The notes below the pieces were generated by a model. It searched no databases, was not told the DNA's origin, and worked only from the letters and a program-made list of their open reading frames with translations. From JAIBJN01 sp963784175 (GTDB taxonomy: Bacteria; Actinomycetota; Thermoleophilia; Gaiellales; Gaiellaceae), in assembly GCA_963784175.1 (NCBI GenBank), contig CAWAQJ010000019.1, positions 154,046 to 218,045 on the forward strand: 64,000 nucleotides of DNA, given 5' to 3'. The position numbers and the translations under genes were made by a program. Positions 34,499 to 41,709 of this stretch are shown in pieces. The number at the start of each line of letters is the position of its first letter. The first letter of the stretch is position 1.

Positions 34499-36136
34499 TC
34501 AGACCGGAACCTCGACCACGATCGTCGTCCCGGCGGACGAGGACTCGATCTCGACCCGCCCGCCGACCAGCGCAACGCGCTCGCGCATCCCCACGAGCCC
34601 TAGTCCGTCATCGCTCTCCTCATGGGTCGAGAAGCCGCGTCCATCGTCCTCGATCACGGCGGAGACCTTACCCGGCTTGCGCTGCAGGACAAGGCTCACG
34701 TGCTCGGCTTGCGCGTGCTTGACGATGTTGGTCAGCGCCTCTTGCACGACGCGGTAGAGGACGGTCTCGGTTTCGCTCGGAAGCCTGCCTTCGGCAAGCC
34801 GTGACTCGAGATGGGTCTCGATGCCGGTCTGCTCCGCGAAGCCGGTCGCGAGGCGCTCGAGCGCGGGGACGAGCCCGAAGTCGTCGAGCGCCTTGGGGCG
34901 CAACTCGACCGCAAGGCGCCTGACGTCCTGCAGCGTCAAGGTGACGAGCTCGCGAAGCTCGGCCAGCGCCCCGGCGAACCTGTCCGTCCCCTGGGCCTCG
35001 TCGATGGACTTCAGGCCCAGGAGGATCGACGTCAGCGCCTGCCCCGTCTCGTCGTGAAGCTCACGAGAGAGCCGCTTACGCTCCTGCTCTTGACCGGCGA
35101 CGATGCGATTGACCGTCGCGCGCGCAACGCGGCGTGAGAGGTCGACGGCAACGGCCGCGCGCGCCGCAAACCGCTGCGCCAGGCGGAGGTCGGCATCGCT
35201 GAACCGAGGATCGGGCTGACGTCGGTCCAGAGCCATGATGACGCCAATGGGATCGTCACGGATGAGAAGCGGCGCCCAGAGTCCCGCCTGCGCCCCGACG
35301 CGACGCATGAGGTCAGGGTCCGCGTCGGGGTCGTCGAGGACCGAGTCCACGCGAGCAGGCGTGCCCTCGCGGAAGACGCGGCCGCTTTTCGAACGCTCGA
35401 TGGACAGCCGGTGTCCGACGAGCTCCTCTTCGTCTTCACCGTGGGCGGCCGCAATCTCGAGCCAGCCCTCGCCGGCCTGGGTCAGGATGGCGACGAAGCG
35501 GGCGTCGATGAGCTCGCTCATCCTCTCGACGATCAGGTGAAGGAGGCGCGAGGGGTCGATATCGCTGAGCATCGCGGCCGCGATCTCCTCGAGGGATTCG
35601 AGCTGGTTTGCCCACGCACGGCTGGACTCGTAGAGCCGTGCGTTCTCGATCGCGACGGCAGCCTGCGACGCGAGCAGGGTCACGAGCTCCTCGTCCTCGT
35701 CCGTGAAGTCGGCCCCTCCCTCCTTCTCGGTCAAGTAGAGGTTGCCGTAGGCGACACCGCGCAAGACGATCGGCACCCCGAGGAAGCTCTTCATGGGCGG
35801 GTGGTTGGGCGGAAAGCCGACCGAGCGCTCGTCCTCCGCGATGTCATGGAGGCGGAGCGGGCGGGCGTCGCTGATGAGGACGCCGAGGATTCCGCGTCCG
35901 CGTGGCAGGTCCCCGATCGCGGCATGCGTCTCGGGATCGATCCCGTGCGTGACGAAACGCTCCAGCTCGCGCCCCGTGACGTCGATGACGCCGAGCGCCG
36001 CATAGCGCGCGCCGGTCAGCCCAGCTGCCTTCTCGACCAGCAGCTGCAGGAGCCCGTCGAGCGTGAGCTCAGAGCTAATCGCGATCCCGGCTTCGACCAA
36101 GCCCTGGTAGGACGACTCTCTATCCCGGGAGGGCAC
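34499..36136 (-). CDS. GAF-GAF sensor histidine kinase, DevS/DosS-like
   Basis: A soluble 545-residue kinase. GAF-A spans about 25-165 and includes GFPPNHPPMKSFLGVPI. His112 in FPPNHPP aligns with the haem-binding His149 of M. tuberculosis DosS, and Tyr134 (NLYLTEK) with its distal Tyr171; Glu87 of DosS is not kept. GAF-B covers about 180-340. The HisKA_3 dimerization domain has His361 in RELHDETGQALT, and the ATPase domain shows NIVKHA, DDGRGF and GLGLVGMRERV. A haem-based O2/NO/CO sensor is therefore likely but inferred. The start is GTG; upstream lies a degenerate box. The gene is divergent from a USP gene and ends in overlap with the DevR-like gene. Confidence 0.9.
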   Translation of the reverse strand: MPSRDRESSYQGLVEAGIAISSELTLDGLLQLLVEKAAGLTGARYAALGVIDVTGRELERFVTHGIDPETHAAIGDLPRGRGILGVLISDARPLRLHDIAEDERSVGFPPNHPPMKSFLGVPIVLRGVAYGNLYLTEKEGGADFTDEDEELVTLLASQAAVAIENARLYESSRAWANQLESLEEIAAAMLSDIDPSRLLHLIVERMSELIDARFVAILTQAGEGWLEIAAAHGEDEEELVGHRLSIERSKSGRVFREGTPARVDSVLDDPDADPDLMRRVGAQAGLWAPLLIRDDPIGVIMALDRRQPDPRFSDADLRLAQRFAARAAVAVDLSRRVARATVNRIVAGQEQERKRLSRELHDETGQALTSILLGLKSIDEAQGTDRFAGALAELRELVTLTLQDVRRLAVELRPKALDDFGLVPALERLATGFAEQTGIETHLESRLAEGRLPSETETVLYRVVQEALTNIVKHAQAEHVSLVLQRKPGKVSAVIEDDGRGFSTHEESDDGLGLVGMRERVALVGGRVEIESSSAGTTIVVEVPV

Positions 36137-36187
36137 GCCGGGAGTATCCGCAATAACTCCTGACCCATCAAAGCGGGAACTCCCCGA
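36137..36187. promoter_or_regulatory. Two variant box-like elements between the DevS-like and USP genes
   Basis: On the minus strand TTGCGGATACTCCCGGC (36153-36137) abuts the kinase start; on the plus strand AAGCGGGAACTCCCCGA (36171-36187) lies 60 bases before the USP start. Both share GCGGRWACTCCC, similar to the main boxes but with less symmetric right arms. They may mark autoregulation of the sensor and control of the USP. Confidence 0.35.
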
Positions 36188-36246
36188 TGGCCGCCGGCTC
36201 GTCCGAGCGTACCGTCCGCTAGAGCAACGCTACGTAAGGAGGAATC

Positions 36247-36696
36247 GTGAAACAGATCCTGATCGCAACCGACGGGTCGCCCTCCGCCCAGGAGGCGGTC
36301 GACATCGGCCTCGAGCTCGCGCAGGAACAGGACGCCGACGTGACGTTCGTCCACGTGACGCCGGTGGAGGAGATTCGCGGCGGACGCGGCGGCGCCCACG
36401 CCCTCACCCACCGGGAAGAGATCGACGAGTCCGAGACCGCCCTCAAGGACGCCGCCGACGCCGCGGACGCGGCGGGCGTGTCGTACGAGCTGGAGCGGTT
36501 CTCCGGAGAGACAGTTGAGACGATCATCGCGCTGGCCGACTCCAAGAACGCCGACCTGATCGTCCTCGGCAGCCGCGGCAGGAGCGCGGTCGCATCGGCC
36601 CTCCTCGGAAGCGTCTCGCATGGTGTTCTTCGGCAGACGGCGCGCCCGGTTCTCATCGTCAAGAGCGCCAAGGTCCTGGCCAAGGCGGCGACCTAG
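36247..36696 (+). CDS. Universal stress protein, single domain
   Basis: A 149-residue USP with a complete ATP motif: KQILIATDGSPSAQEAVDIG at the start, and ADLIVLGSRGRSAVASALLG (G-2x-G-9x-G-S) near the end. The GTG start follows TAAGGAGGAATC, a near-ideal Shine-Dalgarno. It is divergent from the DevS-like kinase and 24 bases upstream of the hemerythrin-cupin gene, which it probably shares a message with. USPs of this type bind ATP and slow growth under energy stress. Confidence 0.92.
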   Translation: MKQILIATDGSPSAQEAVDIGLELAQEQDADVTFVHVTPVEEIRGGRGGAHALTHREEIDESETALKDAADAADAAGVSYELERFSGETVETIIALADSKNADLIVLGSRGRSAVASALLGSVSHGVLRQTARPVLIVKSAKVLAKAAT

Positions 36697-36720
36697 AGTG
36701 CACGGCCGCGTGGCGGCGGG

Positions 36721-37512
36721 ATGAGGCGCCATCAGGCACTCGTCCCGCTGTCCCACGACCACCACCACGGTCTCGTTCAGGCGCGGCGGCTACGGCGTGC
36801 GGGCGATGAGGCAGATCCGGAGCGCCTGCTTCAGGTGGCGAGCGGCTTCGTCGACTTCTTCGCGCGCGAAGGTGCTGGTCATTTCCGCGACGAGGAGGAA
36901 CATCTCTTTCCCCTGCTCGCTGACAGCGGTGACGGCGCTACCTCCCTCCTGGCGGAGATCGCAGTGCAGCATGCGGCCGTTCGTTCGCTCGTGGGGCAAC
37001 TCCGGCGTTCGATCCAGGCTGGAAGCGTCGAGCCGGAAGTGCTCAATCGGCTCGGAGAACTGCTCGAACAGCACATTCGCCTCGAGGAGCGCCAGCTCTT
37101 CCCCCTCATCGAGGAGAGCGTCACCGACGAAGACCTCGAAGGCCTTTCGTTCCCCCCGCGAACCCTGGAGCCTGCCGACGAGGGCAGCCCGGTCGTCAAC
37201 TTGACGGGCGGGCAGGGGAACGGCCCACTGTGGGGCACCGCAAGTGAGGATCTCAATGCCACGCTGCTCGCGTGGGATCCAGGAGAACAGTTGCGAGAGC
37301 AAGTCAACGATCAGCGGGACGTTCTCCTCGTCGGCATCGAGGGCACGGGCGAAGTCCGGATCGACGGCCGGCACCATGCATTCGGCCCGGCACGCTCCGT
37401 CCTGATCGAGAAGGGGTCGAGGTTCCGGATCACCGCCGGATCCGGAGGCCTTCGCTACCTCTCGGTACACCTGCGGCGGACGGGGCTCCAGATCACTTCC
37501 CTTGTACGCTGA
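36721..37512 (+). CDS. Hemerythrin-like HHE domain fused to a cupin domain
   Basis: A 263-residue protein. Residues 1-140 form a four-helix HHE domain with His/Glu ligands spread as in hemerythrins: LSHDHHHGLVQARRL, HFRDEEEHLFPLL, AVQHAAVRS and EQHIRLEERQLFPLIEE. Residues 160-260 form a beta-barrel of cupin type (EQVNDQRDVLLVGIEGTGEV, DGRHHAFGPARSVLIEKGSR, FRITAGSGG). A diiron oxygen- or NO-binding centre joined to a sensory-looking cupin suggests O2, NO or redox handling in the cytoplasm. It follows the USP gene closely and faces the DevS/DevR-like genes, in line with a hypoxia role (inference). Confidence 0.82.
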   Translation: MRRHQALVPLSHDHHHGLVQARRLRRAGDEADPERLLQVASGFVDFFAREGAGHFRDEEEHLFPLLADSGDGATSLLAEIAVQHAAVRSLVGQLRRSIQAGSVEPEVLNRLGELLEQHIRLEERQLFPLIEESVTDEDLEGLSFPPRTLEPADEGSPVVNLTGGQGNGPLWGTASEDLNATLLAWDPGEQLREQVNDQRDVLLVGIEGTGEVRIDGRHHAFGPARSVLIEKGSRFRITAGSGGLRYLSVHLRRTGLQITSLVR

Positions 37513-37541
37513 GGAAGTCGGCAGCTCGAGGACCGCTGCCG

Positions 37542-37562
37542 CTGCAGGTTTCAAACCCGCAG
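37542..37562. promoter_or_regulatory. Near-perfect 21-bp palindrome
   Basis: The element runs CTGCAGGTTT-C-AAACCCGCAG, with arms that differ at one position; each half (CTGCRGGTTT) equals the left half of boxes 1 and 2. It lies 30 bases after the hemerythrin-cupin stop and 111 bases before the next gene. It may be an operator or a terminator stem; no T run follows. Confidence 0.35.
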
Positions 37563-37672
37563 TGACCTGTGAAAGACTGTTTGTCGGATAGGGCACATGG
37601 TTTCGACCGTGGGCCCCGACCGAACGACCAGGATGTCTCGCGATGCCCTTTGCGGCAGAAGGGTGGGGCTGG

Positions 37673-38056
37673 ATGATGGAAACCCCTTCCGAACGGCTGA
37701 TCGAGCTCACCAAGCGGTTGAAGGCGGCAACGGACGCAGGTCAGCTCGAATGGACAGCCGAAGAGGACACAGCTTTTCTCTGGACCGCGGCGCAGGGCGC
37801 AGTCGGCGTTCGCAGCCGGGACCGTGACGGAGAGGAGCCCTACGAGCTCGACGTTTTCGGGGCCGAGCGTCAAAAGGTAGAGACGCTTACCTCGGAGTGG
37901 ACGACCGACGAACAGCCGGCTTCGTGGAACGAGGCGGTGGCGCGTCTCTACCGGGCTGCGCGACGTCAGGCGCTCGGCGTCGACAGGATCCTCGAGGACC
38001 TTCTCCGCGAGCTTCCGCGGGTCCCGGAGGAAACCGCCTCGCCGTCCAAGCGCTAG
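37673..38056 (+). CDS. Small helical protein of unknown function (127 aa)
   Basis: An acidic, helix-rich cytoplasmic protein (METPSERLIELTKRLKAATD, then GQLEWTAEEDTAFLWTAAQG, and a C-terminal helix WNEAVARLYRAARRQALGVD). I do not recognise a family. The middle strand ELDVFGAERQKVETL suggests a small alpha/beta sensor or DNA-associated protein, but this is weak. The ATG at 37673 follows AAGGGTGGGG; a second ATG at 37643 would add ten residues without a better site. Its stop shares the tetramer CTAG with the convergent gene. Confidence 0.55.
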   Translation: MMETPSERLIELTKRLKAATDAGQLEWTAEEDTAFLWTAAQGAVGVRSRDRDGEEPYELDVFGAERQKVETLTSEWTTDEQPASWNEAVARLYRAARRQALGVDRILEDLLRELPRVPEETASPSKR

Positions 38057-39114
38057 GGGCGCTCCGTCACAGGCTCGATCGCGCGCACGAAGCGCTGTCG
38101 GTACCACGCGCCTTCGTATCCCGTCGGGCGCCACCCTTCTCGGACGAGGGCGTCGACGAGGGTCGCGTGAGCCAAGTACGCCTCGGCCGGGACGTCTCCG
38201 GCCGGCCAGCGGAAACGTGGTGAGCGCTCGACGATCCAGTCGCGCCCTTGAAGCCCGAACGCGACCGCGTAGAAGTCGGCGACCTTCCCATCTCGCCATC
38301 CGAAGATCGAGCAGGTCACCGTCCTCCCGGTCGGCACGGGGTCGGCGACCAGCGGCGATCGCTCGTCGACGGGCCGCAGCTCGGCGCGATGGCTTCGGCT
38401 TCTCGTGCGTCTGCGTGTCGGAGCCTCTGTCGGAGGCTCGACCAGCGCCGACGGCCCGGGCTTGGCCGCAGCCGCCGGCTTGGGGAGCTTCAGGGCTCCA
38501 GGCGGTTTCTCCACTCCGGAGGGCTTGCCCGAGCGCGGCGGCTTGGAGATTCTCTGCGGCTTGACGGCTCCGACAGGTTTGGTGGGCTTCCCGGGCGGTT
38601 TCTTCGGGATGGGCAGCCTCTTCGCCCTGGCCGGGGTCGACGGTTTCTTCACGACATCGGCTCCAACCGATCGCTTGGCCCCTGCCGGCGCTTTGGAAAC
38701 GGATTCGGAAGGTGCTCTGCGTCGGGCGTCGGCCGCCGCGTACAGCGGCGACGACTCCCAAAGCCCGCTCAAACGTTCGCGAAGCCCCTTGGGCATCCGC
38801 CATTCGCGAGGGCTTACGCCGATGCTCATGCCGAATGCAAGGACGAGCAGGATAAGGCCGAGCGTCAGGATGATCCCCAGGAGCGGCGATGAATCGTCGT
38901 CTGCGGTCGCAGCAACGGTCTCGTCGCCGAGTGCCGACACGCCGTCGCCACCCTGCTCACGTGGCGCCGCGCCGGTCTCGGGTGCGAGCGGGTACTCCTC
39001 CCAGAGCTCGGCGGGGGTCTGCGCAACGGCGGCCGGGCTGGAAACCATCGCCCACGACGCCACAAGCGCGACCACCACAAGAAGGACCCGCCACCGGGAG
39101 AGGAGCGCGCTCAT
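38053..39114 (-). CDS. Exported/membrane protein with Pro/Lys-rich linker, unknown function
   Basis: A 353-residue protein. A signal-like helix (WRVLLVVVALVASWAMV) ends near residue 32 (AVAQTP). A second helix at about 78-100 (LLGIILTLGLILLVLAFGMS) follows a short acidic extracytoplasmic part. A long low-complexity linker rich in Lys, Pro, Ala and Gly (about 130-240) then leads to a folded C-terminal domain (TCSIFGWRDGKVADFYAVAF, ALVREGWRPTGYEGAWYRQR). The tail is probably cytoplasmic and the linker could bind nucleic acid or the cell wall (inference). There is no clear Shine-Dalgarno at the chosen ATG. Family unknown. Confidence 0.6.
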   Translation of the reverse strand: MSALLSRWRVLLVVVALVASWAMVSSPAAVAQTPAELWEEYPLAPETGAAPREQGGDGVSALGDETVAATADDDSSPLLGIILTLGLILLVLAFGMSIGVSPREWRMPKGLRERLSGLWESSPLYAAADARRRAPSESVSKAPAGAKRSVGADVVKKPSTPARAKRLPIPKKPPGKPTKPVGAVKPQRISKPPRSGKPSGVEKPPGALKLPKPAAAAKPGPSALVEPPTEAPTRRRTRSRSHRAELRPVDERSPLVADPVPTGRTVTCSIFGWRDGKVADFYAVAFGLQGRDWIVERSPRFRWPAGDVPAEAYLAHATLVDALVREGWRPTGYEGAWYRQRFVRAIEPVTERP

Positions 39115-39358
39115 GTGATCGTGAGGCGGCGTACGGCCGGGGCGGTTGGTCCCGTGGATGCCTCCGCCAGGCAGCCGACGAGAAGGCCGCGCCGGGAGCG
39201 ACCGTCCACCGCTGATTCCATCACAGGTCGCCGCACTCCAAACCATCCTGTGCCGCCAGGCACGTTCCAACTACCCGCGACGCGGAGAAGTTAATCCTTT
39301 CTTACGCCCAACCGCCAGTCCCGCGTTTGCCAGTCGGCGTCGCGGGTATTCGACCGCC

Positions 39359-39622
39359 GTGGCGAAGCTGATCTACAGACCGTTCGGATTGCTCTTCAGC
39401 GTGCTGGGCGGCATCCTCGCCGGGGCCGCCTTCAAGCGGCTCTGGAAGCTCTACTCCGGCGAGCAGGACCCGCCGAAGGCGAAGGAGAGCGAGTACGGCT
39501 GGAAGGAAGTCCTCCCGGCCGCGCTGCTGCAGGGCGCCATCTTCGGGCTCGTGAAGGCGGCGATCGACCGCGGTGGCGCGCGTGCCTTCGAGCGTCTGAC
39601 GGGGACCTGGCCGGGCGACTAG
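39359..39622 (+). CDS. DUF4235-like small membrane protein
   Basis: An 87-residue protein with two hydrophobic helices (YRPFGLLFSVLGGILAGAAF and VLPAALLQGAIFGLVKAAID) around a charged loop, then a soluble tail (GGARAFERLTGTWPGD). This matches the actinobacterial DUF4235 family, whose function is unknown. The GTG start is only six bases after TATTCG, a possible -10 element, which would make the message leaderless. It is convergent with the ABC-2 permease gene. Confidence 0.7.
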   Translation: MAKLIYRPFGLLFSVLGGILAGAAFKRLWKLYSGEQDPPKAKESEYGWKEVLPAALLQGAIFGLVKAAIDRGGARAFERLTGTWPGD

Positions 39623-39643
39623 CCGCCGACGAGCGGCAGCCGC

Positions 39644-40444
39644 TCAGTTGACGAGCTTCTGCGTCATCGCGCGGATGGCGAACCGCCAGAGGAAGAGCCC
39701 CCACGCGACGAGCACGCCCAGCGAGACCAGGTCCTCCCACCCCCTGAGACCGAACACGGCGGCCCTCACCAGCTCGACGCAGTGGTAGAGCGGGTTGAAC
39801 TGGGCGAGCACCTGCGCCCACTCGGGAAGACCCTCGATTGGGAAGAACGTGCCAGCGACCAGGAACAGCGGCGTCAGGACAGCGCTGATGACGTAGCTGA
39901 AGTTCTCAATCGACTTCGCGTAGCCGGCGATGGTGATGCCGAAGCACGCCCAGCCGAACCCGGCGATCCACGCGATGAACGGCACGAGGAGCATTCCCCA
40001 CGACGGAGGCAGTCCGAAGAACATGGCGACGATCATGGGCACGTTCCCGTAGACACCTGCCCGAGTTGCGACCCATAACGCTTCCGCTGTAACTAGCTCC
40101 TCGGTGTCCACTGGAGCCGCCAAAATGGCGTCATACGTCCTTTGGAAGCTGTATTTCACGAACGTCCCGAACATGGCGGGAAACGCACTCGAGAAGAGCA
40201 CCGCGGTCGCCACCACCCCGGTGCCGACGAATTCGACGTAGTCGTAGCCGCCGATCGTGCTCACGAGGGATCCGAACCCGAAGCCGAAGGCGAGCAGGTA
40301 GACCGTCGGCTCGACGGTCGAGGAGAAGGTCGCCGAGCGCCAGTACGAGGAGAAGTTCACGACCTCGCGCACGAGGACGCCCGTGATCGCCGGGCGCTCG
40401 AGGCGGCCGAGAGTCACCTTCCGGGCCACGTTTCGCGTCGCCAT
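39644..40444 (-). CDS. ABC-2 type transporter permease (NodJ/DrrB-like)
   Basis: A 266-residue permease with six helices. Family markers are the early amphipathic VLVREVVNFSSYWRSATFSS, then YSFQRTYDAILAAPVDTEEL and AQFNPLYHCVELVRAAVFG, as in NodJ/DrrB exporters. It forms a transporter with the adjoining ATPase, the start ATG overlapping the ATPase stop (ATGA). Likely substrates are lipid-linked sugars or hydrophobic drugs; none can be assigned. Confidence 0.88.
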   Translation of the reverse strand: MATRNVARKVTLGRLERPAITGVLVREVVNFSSYWRSATFSSTVEPTVYLLAFGFGFGSLVSTIGGYDYVEFVGTGVVATAVLFSSAFPAMFGTFVKYSFQRTYDAILAAPVDTEELVTAEALWVATRAGVYGNVPMIVAMFFGLPPSWGMLLVPFIAWIAGFGWACFGITIAGYAKSIENFSYVISAVLTPLFLVAGTFFPIEGLPEWAQVLAQFNPLYHCVELVRAAVFGLRGWEDLVSLGVLVAWGLFLWRFAIRAMTQKLVN

Positions 40445-41343
40445 CACTCGATCTCCTCGCCCGTGAGGAGCACGAAGACGTCCTCGAGGTTGGCCGCGCG
40501 GCGCTCGCCCTCGGGCGCACGCCCGTCGGCGCCGTCCACGCCCAGCACCGAGATGCTCGTCCCCGTGCGGCGCGTCTGAAAACCGGCGGCCTGGGCGTCG
40601 CGCTCGGCCTCCGCGAGCCTCGACGGCGGGCCGTAGACCTCGATCACGTCGCGGCCCGCGTGCTCGGTGACGAGGTCGGCGGGGCGCCCGGAGGCGACGG
40701 CGCTCCCGTGCGACATGATCAGGACCGTGTCGGCAAGGCGCTGCGCTTCCTCGATGTAGTGCGTCGACATGAGAATGGTCGCCCCCTCGGCGCGCAGAAG
40801 GTCGATCAGCGCCCACAGCTCCTGACGGACCTGCGGGTCCAGCCCGACGGTGGGCTCGTCGAGGAGCACGAGTCGCGGCTGGTGCACGAGCGCACGGGCG
40901 ATGAGCAGCCGTCTCCGCATCCCGCCGGAGAGCTTGTCGACCCGGCTATCGCGCCGGTCGACGAGGTTCGCCATCTCGAGCGCGCGCTCGATCGCTGCAC
41001 GCCGCTCGGGCCGGGCGATCCGGTACAGGTGCGCGAAGACGAGCAGGTTCTGCTCGACGGTGAGCGTCGTGTCGAGGTTGTCGAGCTGGGGCGCGACGCC
41101 GCATTGCGCCCTCGCGGCCTTCGACTCTTCCGGCAGGCGGTATCCGAGCACCTCGAGCTCGCCCTCGTCGGCGATCGACTGAGCGGTGAGGAGTCTCATC
41201 GTCGTGGACTTGCCGGCGCCGTTCGGCCCGAGCAGGCCGACGCACGTCCCCTCCGGGACGTCGAGGTCGAGGCCGTCGACCGCCGTGATCGGCCCGTAGC
41301 GCTTGACCACTCCGCGCAGCCGAATTGCGAGCTCGCTGCTCAC
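40444..41343 (-). CDS. ABC-2 type transporter ATPase (NodI/DrrA-like)
   Basis: A 299-residue ATP-binding protein: Walker A GPNGAGKST, Q-loop VAPQLDNLDTTLTVEQ, signature LSGGMRRRLLIARAL, Walker B LVLLDEP and H-loop MSTHYIEEAQ, then a C-terminal extension typical of NodI/DrrA. GTG at 41343 is chosen as the family-typical start (SSELAIRLRGVVKRYG follows); the frame remains open upstream, into the region of the neighbouring genes. It forms the energising half of the exporter with the downstream permease. Confidence 0.92.
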   Translation of the reverse strand: MSSELAIRLRGVVKRYGPITAVDGLDLDVPEGTCVGLLGPNGAGKSTTMRLLTAQSIADEGELEVLGYRLPEESKAARAQCGVAPQLDNLDTTLTVEQNLLVFAHLYRIARPERRAAIERALEMANLVDRRDSRVDKLSGGMRRRLLIARALVHQPRLVLLDEPTVGLDPQVRQELWALIDLLRAEGATILMSTHYIEEAQRLADTVLIMSHGSAVASGRPADLVTEHAGRDVIEVYGPPSRLAEAERDAQAAGFQTRRTGTSISVLGVDGADGRAPEGERRAANLEDVFVLLTGEEIE

Positions 41344-41388
41344 GCCCCCAGCTTGCCATTCGCGTGACCCTGCGCGCGGAGCCGCCGG

Positions 41389-41394
41389 TACGCT
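41389..41394 (+). promoter_or_regulatory. -10 element TACGCT, leaderless start
   Basis: TACGCT, six bases (GGCGCT), then the GTG start of the 102-residue gene. This spacing places transcription start at or next to the GTG. Confidence 0.5.
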
Positions 41395-41400
41395 GGCGCT

Positions 41401-41709
41401 GTGAGCGCCGAGCCGACCCGCCAGGGCAAGGTCCTCTTCGGCGAGGTCATCGGCGGCGACCCGCCGCTCACCGAGCTTCTGGCCGACGCGCAGCGCCACC
41501 TGAGCGATCTTGCGGAACGCTATGGAACGGGGCTGACCGGCGGCGAACGCTTCGAAGTGCTCGACGAGGCGCTCGACGAGCTGGACGCCGCGCTGGAGCG
41601 CGTCCGGGACGCGCGGGCGAAGCTTACGCGCATCGAAGTCCGGCTTGCGACCGCGTACGAGAGCGCCGTGGCGCGCATCCGCCAGGCCGAGCGCGACGCG
41701 CCGAGCTAG
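41401..41709 (+). CDS. Small coiled-coil protein of unknown function (102 aa)
   Basis: A 102-residue protein consisting of a short N-terminal segment (GKVLFGEVIGGDPPLTELLA) and long charged helices (LDEALDELDAALERVRDARA, TRIEVRLATAYESAVARIRQ), a likely coiled coil. I know no family. It is divergent from the ABC-2 genes and convergent with the HerA-like gene, whose stop shares CTAG with this one. A TACGCT -10 lies six bases before the GTG. Confidence 0.55.
   Translation: MSAEPTRQGKVLFGEVIGGDPPLTELLADAQRHLSDLAERYGTGLTGGERFEVLDEALDELDAALERVRDARAKLTRIEVRLATAYESAVARIRQAERDAPS

Noticed and set aside
37542..37562. A tRNA T-arm at GGTTTCAAACC
   Set aside because: No acceptor stem, anticodon arm or D-arm could be fitted around it.
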